The notes under the pieces: generated by a model
The model's database searches: none
Seen by the model: the letters and a program-made list of their open reading frames with translations, nothing else
Told to the model about the DNA's origin: nothing
Assembly (NCBI GenBank): GCA_963850415.1
Contig: CAWKLE010000004.1
Location: 248,001 to 312,000 of the forward strand
Reading direction: 5' to 3'
Source of the DNA: VAXT01 sp963850415
GTDB taxonomy: Bacteria; Actinomycetota; Thermoleophilia; Gaiellales; Gaiellaceae
Length of the DNA: 64,000 bases
Part shown: positions 35,301 to 42,830 of the stretch, one piece after another
How the letters are laid out: every line of letters starts with the position of its first letter
How positions within the stretch are numbered: position 1 is the first letter of the stretch
Position numbers and translations under genes: made by a program

Positions 35301-35321
35301 GGTCGACCCTATCATGGGCCT

Positions 35322-35696
35322 GTGCCGAGCTCGCGGGCTGTTTCGCTCTGGCTGCCCGTGATCGTGTGGGCGGCCGTCATCTTCGTCTTCTCGTCCATCC
35401 CGAGCCTCACAACCGGGCTCGGAACCTGGGACCTGATCCTGCGCAAAGGGGCACACATGACCGAGTACGCGATCCTCGGCTTGCTGCTCCTGCGGGCGCT
35501 CGGCCGGGAGCTGCCCGCCCTCGCCGTCGGGATCGCCTACGCGATCACGGACGAGCTCCACCAGCACTTCGTCCGCGGCCGGCATGCGTCCCCGATCGAC
35601 GTGCTCATCGACACACTCGGCCTGACCATCGGCATCTTCGTCGTCAGCCGTCTGCTGCAGACACGGCCGGTGCCTGGCACCGGACAGGTCCGATGA
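35322..35696 (+). CDS. VanZ-family membrane protein
   Basis: 124 residues from GTG at 35322, with three to four membrane helices. The motif LRKGAHMTEYAILGLLL and the later DELHQHFVRGRHASPIDVLIDTLG are diagnostic for VanZ-like proteins. A TATCAT at 35310-35315 would place transcription close to the GTG, so the mRNA may be leaderless. Divergent from the B12 operon. Function of the family outside teicoplanin resistance is unclear. Confidence 0.87.
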   Translation: MPSSRAVSLWLPVIVWAAVIFVFSSIPSLTTGLGTWDLILRKGAHMTEYAILGLLLLRALGRELPALAVGIAYAITDELHQHFVRGRHASPIDVLIDTLGLTIGIFVVSRLLQTRPVPGTGQVR

Positions 35697-36169
35697 AGCC
35701 GGTTGCGATCGACCTCGACGTGCTCGGCGACACGCGGCCGCTCTGGAACGACTGGCTCGCGGACGCGGCACGGCGCTTCCGCTCGATCACGCCGTTGGAC
35801 CCCGCCGTGCTCCCGGAGGACCGCGCCCTGGCCGCGGAGGAGCTCGACGCGTGGGCGGAGCACGGGGTCGGCGACTGGCGGGCCGCCCTCGGACGCTTCG
35901 CGGAGGACCGGGCTCCGGTCTACTTGAGGCCCGACGCGGAGATCAGCGCCGCTCTGCGCCAACTCGCCGCGCGCGGCGACCGGCTCGGTGTGTTCACCGA
36001 CGCGCCCGAGCCGCTGGCGCGAATCGCTGTCGCCCAGCTCGGAGCCGACCGAAGGATCGAGGCCCTCGAGACCGGAACCGGCGCGCTCGAGCGCCTGCTC
36101 GAACGATTCGGCCAGGACGCCCTCCTCGTCCGGGAGCGCTCCGACCTCCCCTTAGAATTCGCACCATGA
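35693..36169 (+). CDS. HAD-like phosphatase-fold protein
   Basis: 158 residues from ATG at 35693, overlapping the VanZ stop (ATGA). It begins KPVAIDLDVLGDTRPLW, which resembles the DxD nucleophile loop of HAD hydrolases. It continues with a helical cap and GDRLGVFTDAPEPLARIA, a plausible motif II Thr. Motifs III and IV are weak, so catalytic activity is uncertain. Confidence 0.6.
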   Translation: MKPVAIDLDVLGDTRPLWNDWLADAARRFRSITPLDPAVLPEDRALAAEELDAWAEHGVGDWRAALGRFAEDRAPVYLRPDAEISAALRQLAARGDRLGVFTDAPEPLARIAVAQLGADRRIEALETGTGALERLLERFGQDALLVRERSDLPLEFAP

Positions 36170-36387
36170 AGGAGAACGAACTCGGCGATCGCCAGCTCGA
36201 CGCCCTGCTCGAACGCCTCGACCGGATGAACGCGGAACTGCACGCCCTGAACCGGAGGCTCGACGCGGGCGAGCACCTGGCGCCGATCGTCTACGAGATC
36301 CGCGCGCTCGGCGAGTCGCTGCAGGCGCTCGCGTACGCCGCGCTCGGCCAGACGGCGCCGCAGGTCCGGCGCAGACGAACCGGCTAG
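36166..36387 (+). CDS. Small coiled-coil-like protein
   Basis: 73 residues from ATG at 36166 (ATGA overlap with the previous gene). Heptad-like leucines in LDALLERLDRMNAELHALNR suggest a short coiled coil, and the tail is basic (VRRRRTG). No family recognised. It is the last gene of the VanZ unit and shares a CTAG stop with the converging dehydrogenase. Confidence 0.65.
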   Translation: MKENELGDRQLDALLERLDRMNAELHALNRRLDAGEHLAPIVYEIRALGESLQALAYAALGQTAPQVRRRRTG

Positions 36388-37472
36388 CCGGCCAGCCTGT
36401 AGACGTTCCCGCTCTGGACGGAGGCGAGGTAGAGCTCGCCGCGCGCGTCCTCGCCGAAGGAGGCCAGGCCGTCGACCGTGAACGGCTCGACCCGCGCCTG
36501 CGTCCCGCCGCCCGCGGAGACGCTCTGGATCCTGTTGTCGCAGTTGTCGCCGAAGAAGTACCGCCCCTGCGCAGCGGGCACGGCCGTTCCCCGGTAGACG
36601 TAGCCGCCGATCACCGAGCAGTACGGCGGATGCGGGAGCGTCACGTACGGAAAGACGAGGTGGCCGGCCGCATTCGGCGTCTGGCTCGGCGTGTACCGGG
36701 CCTTCCCCTCGTAGACGCGCCAGCCGTAGTTCTCGAGGCCGGGCGTGCCGCGCTTGGTGTAGTCGAGCTCCTCCCACTCGTCCTGCCCCACGTCGCCGAT
36801 GTACAGGTCGCCGCTCTGACGGTCGAACGAGAAGCGCCACGGGTTCCGGAGCCCGTAGCCGACGATGAGCGGCTGCGGATGCCTTCGCGCGACGTTGAAC
36901 TTCAGCAGCTTGCCGAAGGTCGACCTCAGGTTCTGCGCCCGGTTCTGGGGATCGCCGCCGGAGCCGCCGTCGCCGGTCCCGGTGTAGAGGTAGCCGTCCG
37001 GCCCGAAGACGAGGTTCCCGCCGTTGTGGTTTTCGTACGGATCGTTCTGGAAGAAGATCTGGCGCAGCTTCTTCGGCCTGCGCGACAGCCCACGCGACTT
37101 GTACTCGACGATCCGCGCGTCGCCGCTCCGGTCGGTGTAGTCGACGTAGAAGTGCCGGTCCTTCGCGTACTTCGGGCTGAACGCGAGCCCGAGGAATCCC
37201 TGCTCGCCGTTGTCGAGGACGAGCGAGCGGATATCGAGGAACGGACGCGCGCGCAGCCGTCCGCGGACGATGACGCGCACCCGGCCCACCTTCTCGGCGA
37301 CGTAGACGTTGTTCGGCTCGTTCCGCGGAGCCGTCACCGCGACCGGCTCCGTGAGGCCGCTCGCGACGCGGACGATGCGCAGCTGGCTCCGCTCCGGGCC
37401 ACCGCGGGCGTTCAGCGCGACAACGGCCGCGAGCGCGGCGAGAGGAACGACGACTAGGGCGATGCGTCGCAT
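36384..37472 (-). CDS. PQQ-dependent sugar dehydrogenase-like (glucose/sorbosone dehydrogenase) protein
   Basis: 362 residues with an N-terminal signal or anchor (ALVVVPLAALAAVVAL). The six-bladed GSDH beta-propeller is clear: FLGLAFSPKYAKDRHFYV, ENHNGGNLVFGPDGYLYTG, GYGLRNPWRFSFDR, GDVGQDEWEE and ENYGWRVYEG. The family oxidises aldoses using PQQ outside the cytoplasm. No PQQ biosynthesis gene is present in the window. It starts 4 nt after the TrkA gene stop. Confidence 0.88.
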   Translation of the reverse strand: MRRIALVVVPLAALAAVVALNARGGPERSQLRIVRVASGLTEPVAVTAPRNEPNNVYVAEKVGRVRVIVRGRLRARPFLDIRSLVLDNGEQGFLGLAFSPKYAKDRHFYVDYTDRSGDARIVEYKSRGLSRRPKKLRQIFFQNDPYENHNGGNLVFGPDGYLYTGTGDGGSGGDPQNRAQNLRSTFGKLLKFNVARRHPQPLIVGYGLRNPWRFSFDRQSGDLYIGDVGQDEWEELDYTKRGTPGLENYGWRVYEGKARYTPSQTPNAAGHLVFPYVTLPHPPYCSVIGGYVYRGTAVPAAQGRYFFGDNCDNRIQSVSAGGGTQARVEPFTVDGLASFGEDARGELYLASVQSGNVYRLAG

Positions 37473-37476
37473 TGGG

Positions 37477-38139
37477 CTACTTCTTTAGCAGAACGCGGCG
37501 GAGCTCGTCCTCTTTGCCCGGCTCGAGGATCGCGAGCACCTGGTCGCCGACCTGGAGCTCCGTCTCGGAGTCCGGGATCTCCGCTCGGCCTTCGCGCATG
37601 ACCGAGATCAGCTGCGACCCGCTCGGCAGCTTGAGGCCGGAGATCCGCTTGCCAGCGGAGGGAGAGCTCTTGTCGATGTGGACCTCGACGATCTCGAGGT
37701 TCTCCTTGCGCAGCTCGAGAAAGTGGATCAGCTCGTGCTCGGGCACCTCGTGCTCGATCAGGGCCATGATCGTCTGCGTCGCGCTCACGGTCGGCGAGAT
37801 TCCCAGCAGGTCGAAGTGCGGCTCGTTGCGCGGGTCGTTCACGCGCGCGATCACCTTCGCGACGCCGTAGCGCTCACGCGCCATCTGGCAGATGACCATG
37901 TTGTCCTCGTCGTCTCCCGTGACGGCGACGACCAGGTCCGGCGGCCGCGCGATCCCTGCCCGCTCGAGGACGAAGATCTCCGTCCCGTCGCCGACGATCG
38001 CGGCGTGCTCGAACTCCTCCTCGAGCTGGGCGAAGCGGTCGCGCCGCTGCTCGATGATCGTCACCTCGTGGCCGATCCGGCGCAGGGTGCGCGCGACGTT
38101 CGAGCCGACCTTGCCGCCGCCGGCGACGAGGACGAACAT
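37477..38139 (-). CDS. trkA: TrkA-type potassium transport regulator with N and C domains
   Basis: 220 residues from ATG at 38139, which shares a base with the stop of the preceding TrkA-N gene (TGATG). RCK-N Rossmann fold with GGGKVGSNVARTLRRIGHEV and DGTEIFVLERAGI. The C-terminal TrkA-C domain is near residues 140-215 (SAGKRISGLKLPSGSQLISVMREG). It binds nucleotides and gates a cation transporter. Confidence 0.9.
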   Translation of the reverse strand: MFVLVAGGGKVGSNVARTLRRIGHEVTIIEQRRDRFAQLEEEFEHAAIVGDGTEIFVLERAGIARPPDLVVAVTGDDEDNMVICQMARERYGVAKVIARVNDPRNEPHFDLLGISPTVSATQTIMALIEHEVPEHELIHFLELRKENLEIVEVHIDKSSPSAGKRISGLKLPSGSQLISVMREGRAEIPDSETELQVGDQVLAILEPGKEDELRRVLLKK

Positions 38140-38576
38140 CACGACGCGGCCGCGGGCGCCCGCAGCGGCTTGGCCGAGCAGGACTTGACGGCCTCGGTCA
38201 GCACCTCGATCGCGGTCGATGTCGGCGACATGGTGCGCAAACCAAGGGTCGCGTAGACCTCTGCGCGGGCCGGGTCGAGGATGCGGACAACCGTGCACTC
38301 GATCCCGAAGCGCTTCTGGGCGACCTGCCCGACGACGATGTTCGTGTTGTCGCCGTTCGTGGCCACGACGACCGCGTCCGCCTCCTCGATCCCGGCCTCG
38401 CGGAGCACGTTGACGTCCATCCCGTGCCCGACCACGAAGCCGCCCGACCAGTGCTCGCCGAGCCGGGCGAGGGCCTCCTCGTTCTCGTCGATCGCGGTCA
38501 CGTCCCAACCGCTCTTGGTGAGCTTCTTCGCAACGGCAGAGCCGACCCTGCCGCATCCGACGACGATCGCCTTCAT
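38139..38576 (-). CDS. TrkA N-domain protein
   Basis: 145 residues: only the RCK-N Rossmann domain is present (VVGCGRVGSAVAKKLTKSGWDVTAID; DVNVLREAGIEEADAVV). There is no TrkA-C domain. It probably forms a hetero-complex with the neighbouring TrkA. It lies 17 nt downstream of the first APC-UspA permease gene. Confidence 0.88.
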   Translation of the reverse strand: MKAIVVGCGRVGSAVAKKLTKSGWDVTAIDENEEALARLGEHWSGGFVVGHGMDVNVLREAGIEEADAVVVATNGDNTNIVVGQVAQKRFGIECTVVRILDPARAEVYATLGLRTMSPTSTAIEVLTEAVKSCSAKPLRAPAAAS

Positions 38577-38593
38577 CTCGGACTCAGATTAAC

Positions 38594-40486
38594 TCACGCC
38601 AGGGCTTCCTCCAGAACGCCCTGCGGGTAGGCGATCACCATTACCTCGCACGGGGCTTTCCGGAGGACGTAGTCGACCGTGGGGCTGAAGAAGCGAGACT
38701 GGCGGCGCCACCGCGGAGCCGAGCCGACGACGATCAGGTCGACCTCGTGGTCGGCGGCCTCGTGGACGATCGCTTCCCCGATCGCGCGGCCGCGGACGAT
38801 GTGCACCTGGATCGGGATCCCCTGATCCGCCGCGAGGAGCCTGGCCTCGGCGAGCGACGCTTCGGCCTGTTCCTCGGCGTCGATCATCTCCGCGTCGATC
38901 GGCATGTCGAGGGGTACCCGGATCACGTGCAGGACGTGAACCTCGCAGCCCTGCTCCTCGGCGAGGCGGAACGCGGTGCCGAGGACCTCCTCTCCGATCA
39001 GGCCGATCTTCATCGGGACGAGGATGCGCTCGTAGACGCCCTCGAGGTCCGGGACGAGGTCGCCGATGGCCGGCGTGACGCGCCCGAGGACGCGCTCCCG
39101 CGCGCTGAGCCGGGAGCCGATGAAGACGAGCGCGCCGAACGCGAGCCAGATCGGGCCGGCGATGCGCGCCGCATCGTGCGTGAGGAAGGCGAAGACCCAG
39201 ATCACGAGGGTGAGCGGTGCTCCGATCAGCGCCGCGACGGGCACCTCGGTCCCGCGGATGCGGATGTTGCCCGGCGCGCGGTACGGGCGTTCGAGATCCG
39301 GCTCGGTGAAGCGGAGCCGCACGACCGCCACTTGCGCCGCGGTGAACGCGATCAGGACGCCGAAGCTGTACAGGCTCGCGAGAAAGCGCACCGGGTCGTT
39401 CGCGGCCTTCGCGATCAGGAGGATCCCGGCCGAGATCGCGGCCGTCGAGACGATCGTGGCCGGCGAGATCAGCGTCGTGCGGTTGAGGCGTCCGAACGCC
39501 CGCGGCAGCATGTCGTGCCGCCCGAGCGAGTACGCGAGCCGTCCGGCGCCCGAGAACGAGGTCGTGATCACGGCGACGAGGATCACGACCCCGGTCAGGC
39601 CGATGAACACGCGCAGCACGTCGACGACCCCGTCTGGCAGGTGGCCCGTAAACGCGTCGGCGACGCCGACGAGCGGCGCGCGCAGCCAGCGGGTGCCGAG
39701 CTTGGTCTCGGGATCCGCGGGGTACGCCGAGAGCGCGACCAGGGCGATCAGGAACGAGACGGCGACCGCGGCGCCGATGCCGACGAACAGGCTCCGCGGA
39801 AGCGTGCGCCCGGGCTCTCGCGTCTCGGCGGCCAGGTTCGCGACCGTCTCCAACCCGGTGTAGGCGAGCATCGCGACCGGGATCGCGAAGGCGATCGACC
39901 CCCACGTCGGCGCCGTCCCGAGATCGGTGCCCTTGCTCAGGTTGTCGACGGAGAAGAGGAGCGGCATGCCGAGGACGATCAGCAGCAGCAGGCCGACGAA
40001 CGTGATCCCCGCGATCACGATCGCGAGCCGGTACAGGCTCGGCCGGCGGACGAAGCGCACCGCCGCCATCACGCAGATGACGCCAATTCCGACGAAGAGG
40101 TCGGTCGGGCTCGTCGTGAGTGCATTCCAGCCGACCGCGTTGCCGAGGTAGTGCGGCACGAAGAGCGCGGCGAGCGCGATCACGATCACGTAGTCGAGGA
40201 AGATCGCCCAGCCGGTGAGGAACCCGAGCTGGTCGTTGAACGCGCGCCGGACGAAGGTCGCGGCGCCGCCGGTCTCGGGGAGTGCGGCGGTTCCCTCCGC
40301 GTACGAGAGCGCGACGAGGACGAACAGCGAGCCGACCGCGAGCAGCACCCAGGGCGTCAGGCCGAGCGCGTCGAGCGCGACGATGCCGAGCGCGAAGAAG
40401 AGCGACGACGCGATCTCGCCGTAGGCGACTGCCGCGAGGGAGGGCGTCGCGATGACCCGCTGCAGACCGGGGAGTTTCCTAGCCAC
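38594..40486 (-). CDS. APC-superfamily permease fused to a UspA domain
   Basis: 630 residues from GTG at 40486. About 12 membrane helices (residues 10-460) begin TPSLAAVAYGEIASSLFFALG. The glycine-rich unwound helix-1 pattern of APC transporters is present, with ETGGAATFVRRAFN near residue 72. The cytoplasmic universal-stress domain starts near YERILVPMKIGLIGEE (about residue 490). KimA-type potassium importers have a comparable permease-plus-soluble-domain layout. With two TrkA proteins directly downstream, potassium or another cation is a better guess than amino acids, but this is inference. Confidence 0.87.
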   Translation of the reverse strand: MARKLPGLQRVIATPSLAAVAYGEIASSLFFALGIVALDALGLTPWVLLAVGSLFVLVALSYAEGTAALPETGGAATFVRRAFNDQLGFLTGWAIFLDYVIVIALAALFVPHYLGNAVGWNALTTSPTDLFVGIGVICVMAAVRFVRRPSLYRLAIVIAGITFVGLLLLIVLGMPLLFSVDNLSKGTDLGTAPTWGSIAFAIPVAMLAYTGLETVANLAAETREPGRTLPRSLFVGIGAAVAVSFLIALVALSAYPADPETKLGTRWLRAPLVGVADAFTGHLPDGVVDVLRVFIGLTGVVILVAVITTSFSGAGRLAYSLGRHDMLPRAFGRLNRTTLISPATIVSTAAISAGILLIAKAANDPVRFLASLYSFGVLIAFTAAQVAVVRLRFTEPDLERPYRAPGNIRIRGTEVPVAALIGAPLTLVIWVFAFLTHDAARIAGPIWLAFGALVFIGSRLSARERVLGRVTPAIGDLVPDLEGVYERILVPMKIGLIGEEVLGTAFRLAEEQGCEVHVLHVIRVPLDMPIDAEMIDAEEQAEASLAEARLLAADQGIPIQVHIVRGRAIGEAIVHEAADHEVDLIVVGSAPRWRRQSRFFSPTVDYVLRKAPCEVMVIAYPQGVLEEALA

Positions 40487-40643
40487 GGACTCGGGTCGAA
40501 AGGTACAACCGCAGGACGCCCGCGACGATCAGCAGCGCGCCCAGGAAGAGCCCAAGCCCCCCGCCGACACCACCCGCGATCGTGCGCGCGATCAGGCCGA
40601 TTCCGAGCACGATCAGGATCACGGAGAGGGCTCGCGCGACCAC
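40479..40643 (-). CDS. 54-residue double-helix membrane protein between the two permeases
   Basis: GTG at 40643 to TAG at 40479. Its start lies 9 nt after the stop of the upstream permease and its end overlaps the next permease by 8 nt. The protein is two hydrophobic helices (ALSVILIVLGIGLIART and GLGLFLGALLIVAGVL) joined by a glycine turn, with a basic end STRVRG. The tight packing argues that it is a real gene, possibly a small subunit of one of the permeases. Confidence 0.72.
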   Translation of the reverse strand: MVARALSVILIVLGIGLIARTIAGGVGGGLGLFLGALLIVAGVLRLYLSTRVRG

Positions 40644-40652
40644 CGGAGCGTT

Positions 40653-42581
40653 CTACGCGGCCCGCTTGCCGGCGACGACGGCCACCCGCGTCGGCGCGTT
40701 CCGCAGCACGTAGTCGACCGTCCGCCCGAAGATCGGCATCCCGCCCTTGACCTTCGCGCGCGCCGCTCCGAGGATCACCACCTCGGCCTCACGGCGAGCC
40801 GCCTCGTCGACGATCGCCGGCCCCGCGCTCCGCGCGCGCTCGAGCCGGCTCGTGATCTGGACGCCCGCGTACGTCTCCAGCAGCGCCTGCGCCTCGTCGA
40901 GTATCTGGTCGGCCACAGCCTGTCGCTCGGGCAGGTCCGCGTCGAGCGCCTGATCGAGCGGCACCTCGAGCACGTGCAGGATGACGATCCTCGCCCTGCG
41001 CTCGGAGGCGAGCCGCGCGGCTGCGACGAGCGCCTCCTCCGACTCCGCGGTACGCAGGACCGGGACGAGAATCGTGCGGTACTCGACCTCGAGCCCCAGC
41101 ACGATCGCGGGCGCGCGGACGGTCTGGCGCAGCGGCAGGTGATGCCGCTTGCGATAGAGCGTGTAGACGACGAAGCCTATTGCGAGCCAGCCGAGGCCCA
41201 CGAGCCGCGTCGCCTGCTCCTGGACGACGATCACGATCCACGCGGCCGCAGTGCCGAGGCCCCCGAGGATCGCGAACAGCGGCCAGTCGATCCCGCCGAG
41301 CCTGAGGTTCGGACGCGCGCGGTACACGAGCTCCTCGTCCCCTCCCTTGACGCGGAGCGCGACGACCGCCGCGTGGGCGATCGTGAACGAGAGCATCGCG
41401 CCGAAGGCGTACATCGTCCCCAGAAACTTCGTCTGGCCCGGCAGGATGACCGCGATCGAGGCGAACCCCGCGAAGACGACGAGCGCCAGCCATGGCGTTC
41501 CGAACCTCTTGTGCAGCCGGCGGAAGACCTCGGGCAGCTGCCGGTAGCTGGCCATCGCGTACGTGATCCGTGAGGCGCCGATCACGCCGGCGTTCGTCGC
41601 CACGAGCAGGATCGTCGCCGCGAGCACGCCGACGTAGATCTCGAGCCCGTGCTCGAGCGCGCCGTGCAGGTTGAGGTTCTTGACGAGCCCGAGCACCGGG
41701 TCGTTCGCGTAGCCGCCGTCCTCGGGCGGGAGGCCGAGGAGCGTCTGGTACTTGCCCTCGACCTTGTGCACCGGGAGCGCCGAGAGGGCGATCAGCGGCA
41801 GCGTGAAGTAGATCGCGAAGACCGCGATGGCGACGAGGCGGATCGAGCGCGGGATGTCCCGCGGCGGGTCGCGCGCCTCCTCGGACAGGTTCGAGATCGT
41901 TTCGATCCCCGTGTACGCGATCATCGCCACCGGGATCGCGACGAAGAACGAGCTCCACGTCGGCGCGACGCCCCAGTGGACGTTGTCGACGAGGATCGTC
42001 GGGCTGAAGATGAGGACGAAGCCGATGATCACGAGCAGGAGCTGCGTCGCGAAGTCGACGACCGCGAGCGAGATGTTCAGTCCCGCAGCCTCCTTGATCC
42101 CGATGATGTTGAGGCCGACGAGCAGGGTGATCACGATCGCGCCGCCGACGACGTCCCACGGGTTGTCCTTCAGCGGCTCCCAGAAGATCGACAGGTAGTG
42201 CGGGACGAAGAACGCGGAGATCGCGATCGTGATCACGTAGTTCAGGAGCTGCGCCCACGCGGCGCCGAAGCTGACGAGCTCGTCGAACGCGTGGCGCGCG
42301 AAGCTCGAGGAGCCGCCGGCCTCCGGGTAGCGGACGGTTCCTTCCATGTAGGTCAGGGCCGTGGCCGCGAAGATCAGGCCCGCGATCACGAAGACGACCG
42401 GGGTCAGGCCGAGCGCGAAGGCGGCCGTGACTCCAAGCGCGTAGTAGATCGACGAGCCGACGTTGCCGTACGCCGTCGCAAAGAGCGCGGGCGTGCCGAG
42501 AACGCGCTCGAGTCGCTGCTCCCGCCTGCGGCGGCTCTGGGCGGGAGCCGCTCCGATCGCTTCGGATTCGGACGTGCTCAC
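40653..42581 (-). CDS. APC-superfamily permease fused to a UspA domain, second copy
   Basis: 642 residues from GTG at 42581. It has the same layout as the copy at 38594-40486: helix 1 TPALFATAYGNVGSSIYYALG, the conserved PEAGGSSSFARHAFDELVSF, and a UspA domain from YRTILVPVLRTAESEEAL. The extra loop KVEGKYQTLLGLPPEDGG differs between the copies. It is the first gene of a five-gene unit ending in TrkA. Confidence 0.87.
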   Translation of the reverse strand: MSTSESEAIGAAPAQSRRRREQRLERVLGTPALFATAYGNVGSSIYYALGVTAAFALGLTPVVFVIAGLIFAATALTYMEGTVRYPEAGGSSSFARHAFDELVSFGAAWAQLLNYVITIAISAFFVPHYLSIFWEPLKDNPWDVVGGAIVITLLVGLNIIGIKEAAGLNISLAVVDFATQLLLVIIGFVLIFSPTILVDNVHWGVAPTWSSFFVAIPVAMIAYTGIETISNLSEEARDPPRDIPRSIRLVAIAVFAIYFTLPLIALSALPVHKVEGKYQTLLGLPPEDGGYANDPVLGLVKNLNLHGALEHGLEIYVGVLAATILLVATNAGVIGASRITYAMASYRQLPEVFRRLHKRFGTPWLALVVFAGFASIAVILPGQTKFLGTMYAFGAMLSFTIAHAAVVALRVKGGDEELVYRARPNLRLGGIDWPLFAILGGLGTAAAWIVIVVQEQATRLVGLGWLAIGFVVYTLYRKRHHLPLRQTVRAPAIVLGLEVEYRTILVPVLRTAESEEALVAAARLASERRARIVILHVLEVPLDQALDADLPERQAVADQILDEAQALLETYAGVQITSRLERARSAGPAIVDEAARREAEVVILGAARAKVKGGMPIFGRTVDYVLRNAPTRVAVVAGKRAA

Positions 42582-42800
42582 GGCGGCAGGCTAAGCCTTC
42601 GACCGGCTATGGGGACGAGCGAACAGGCGCTCGCCAAGTACGACCACCTGCTCTTCCCATCTGGAGCGGCGACCATTCGCCGCCGGAGCCGGGCTTGGCC
42701 CGGCGGGAGGCAAACCATGGAGAGGAGACGTCGGACCCGCGCCACGAGCGACGGCTCCTGAAACAAACGAATCACGCCTCCGCCGGCAAGGAGGGGGCTC

Positions 42801-42825
42801 GTGGGGGAACCAGGGGTTCCCCCAC
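42801..42825 (-). terminator. Terminator hairpin after the pyrophosphatase gene
   Basis: A perfect 11-bp stem (42801-42811 with 42815-42825) and a 3-nt loop lie 6 nt downstream of the HppA stop. A second palindrome, CCACGGCTA/TAGCCGTGG at 42822-42840, overlaps the stop codon and partly competes with it. No T-tract follows. The rest of the 249-nt gap to the permease gene holds nothing recognised. Confidence 0.8.
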
Positions 42826-42830
42826 GGCTA

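Noticed and set aside
37678..40750. Long Asp/Arg-rich plus-strand open frames opposite the TrkA and permease genes
   Set aside because: High-GC antisense shadows; composition is artificial and they overlap well-supported genes over their whole length.
42601..42761. Small plus-strand gene between the second permease and the pyrophosphatase
   Set aside because: Open frame without a ribosome-binding site or recognisable protein features; it lies in a promoter/terminator gap.
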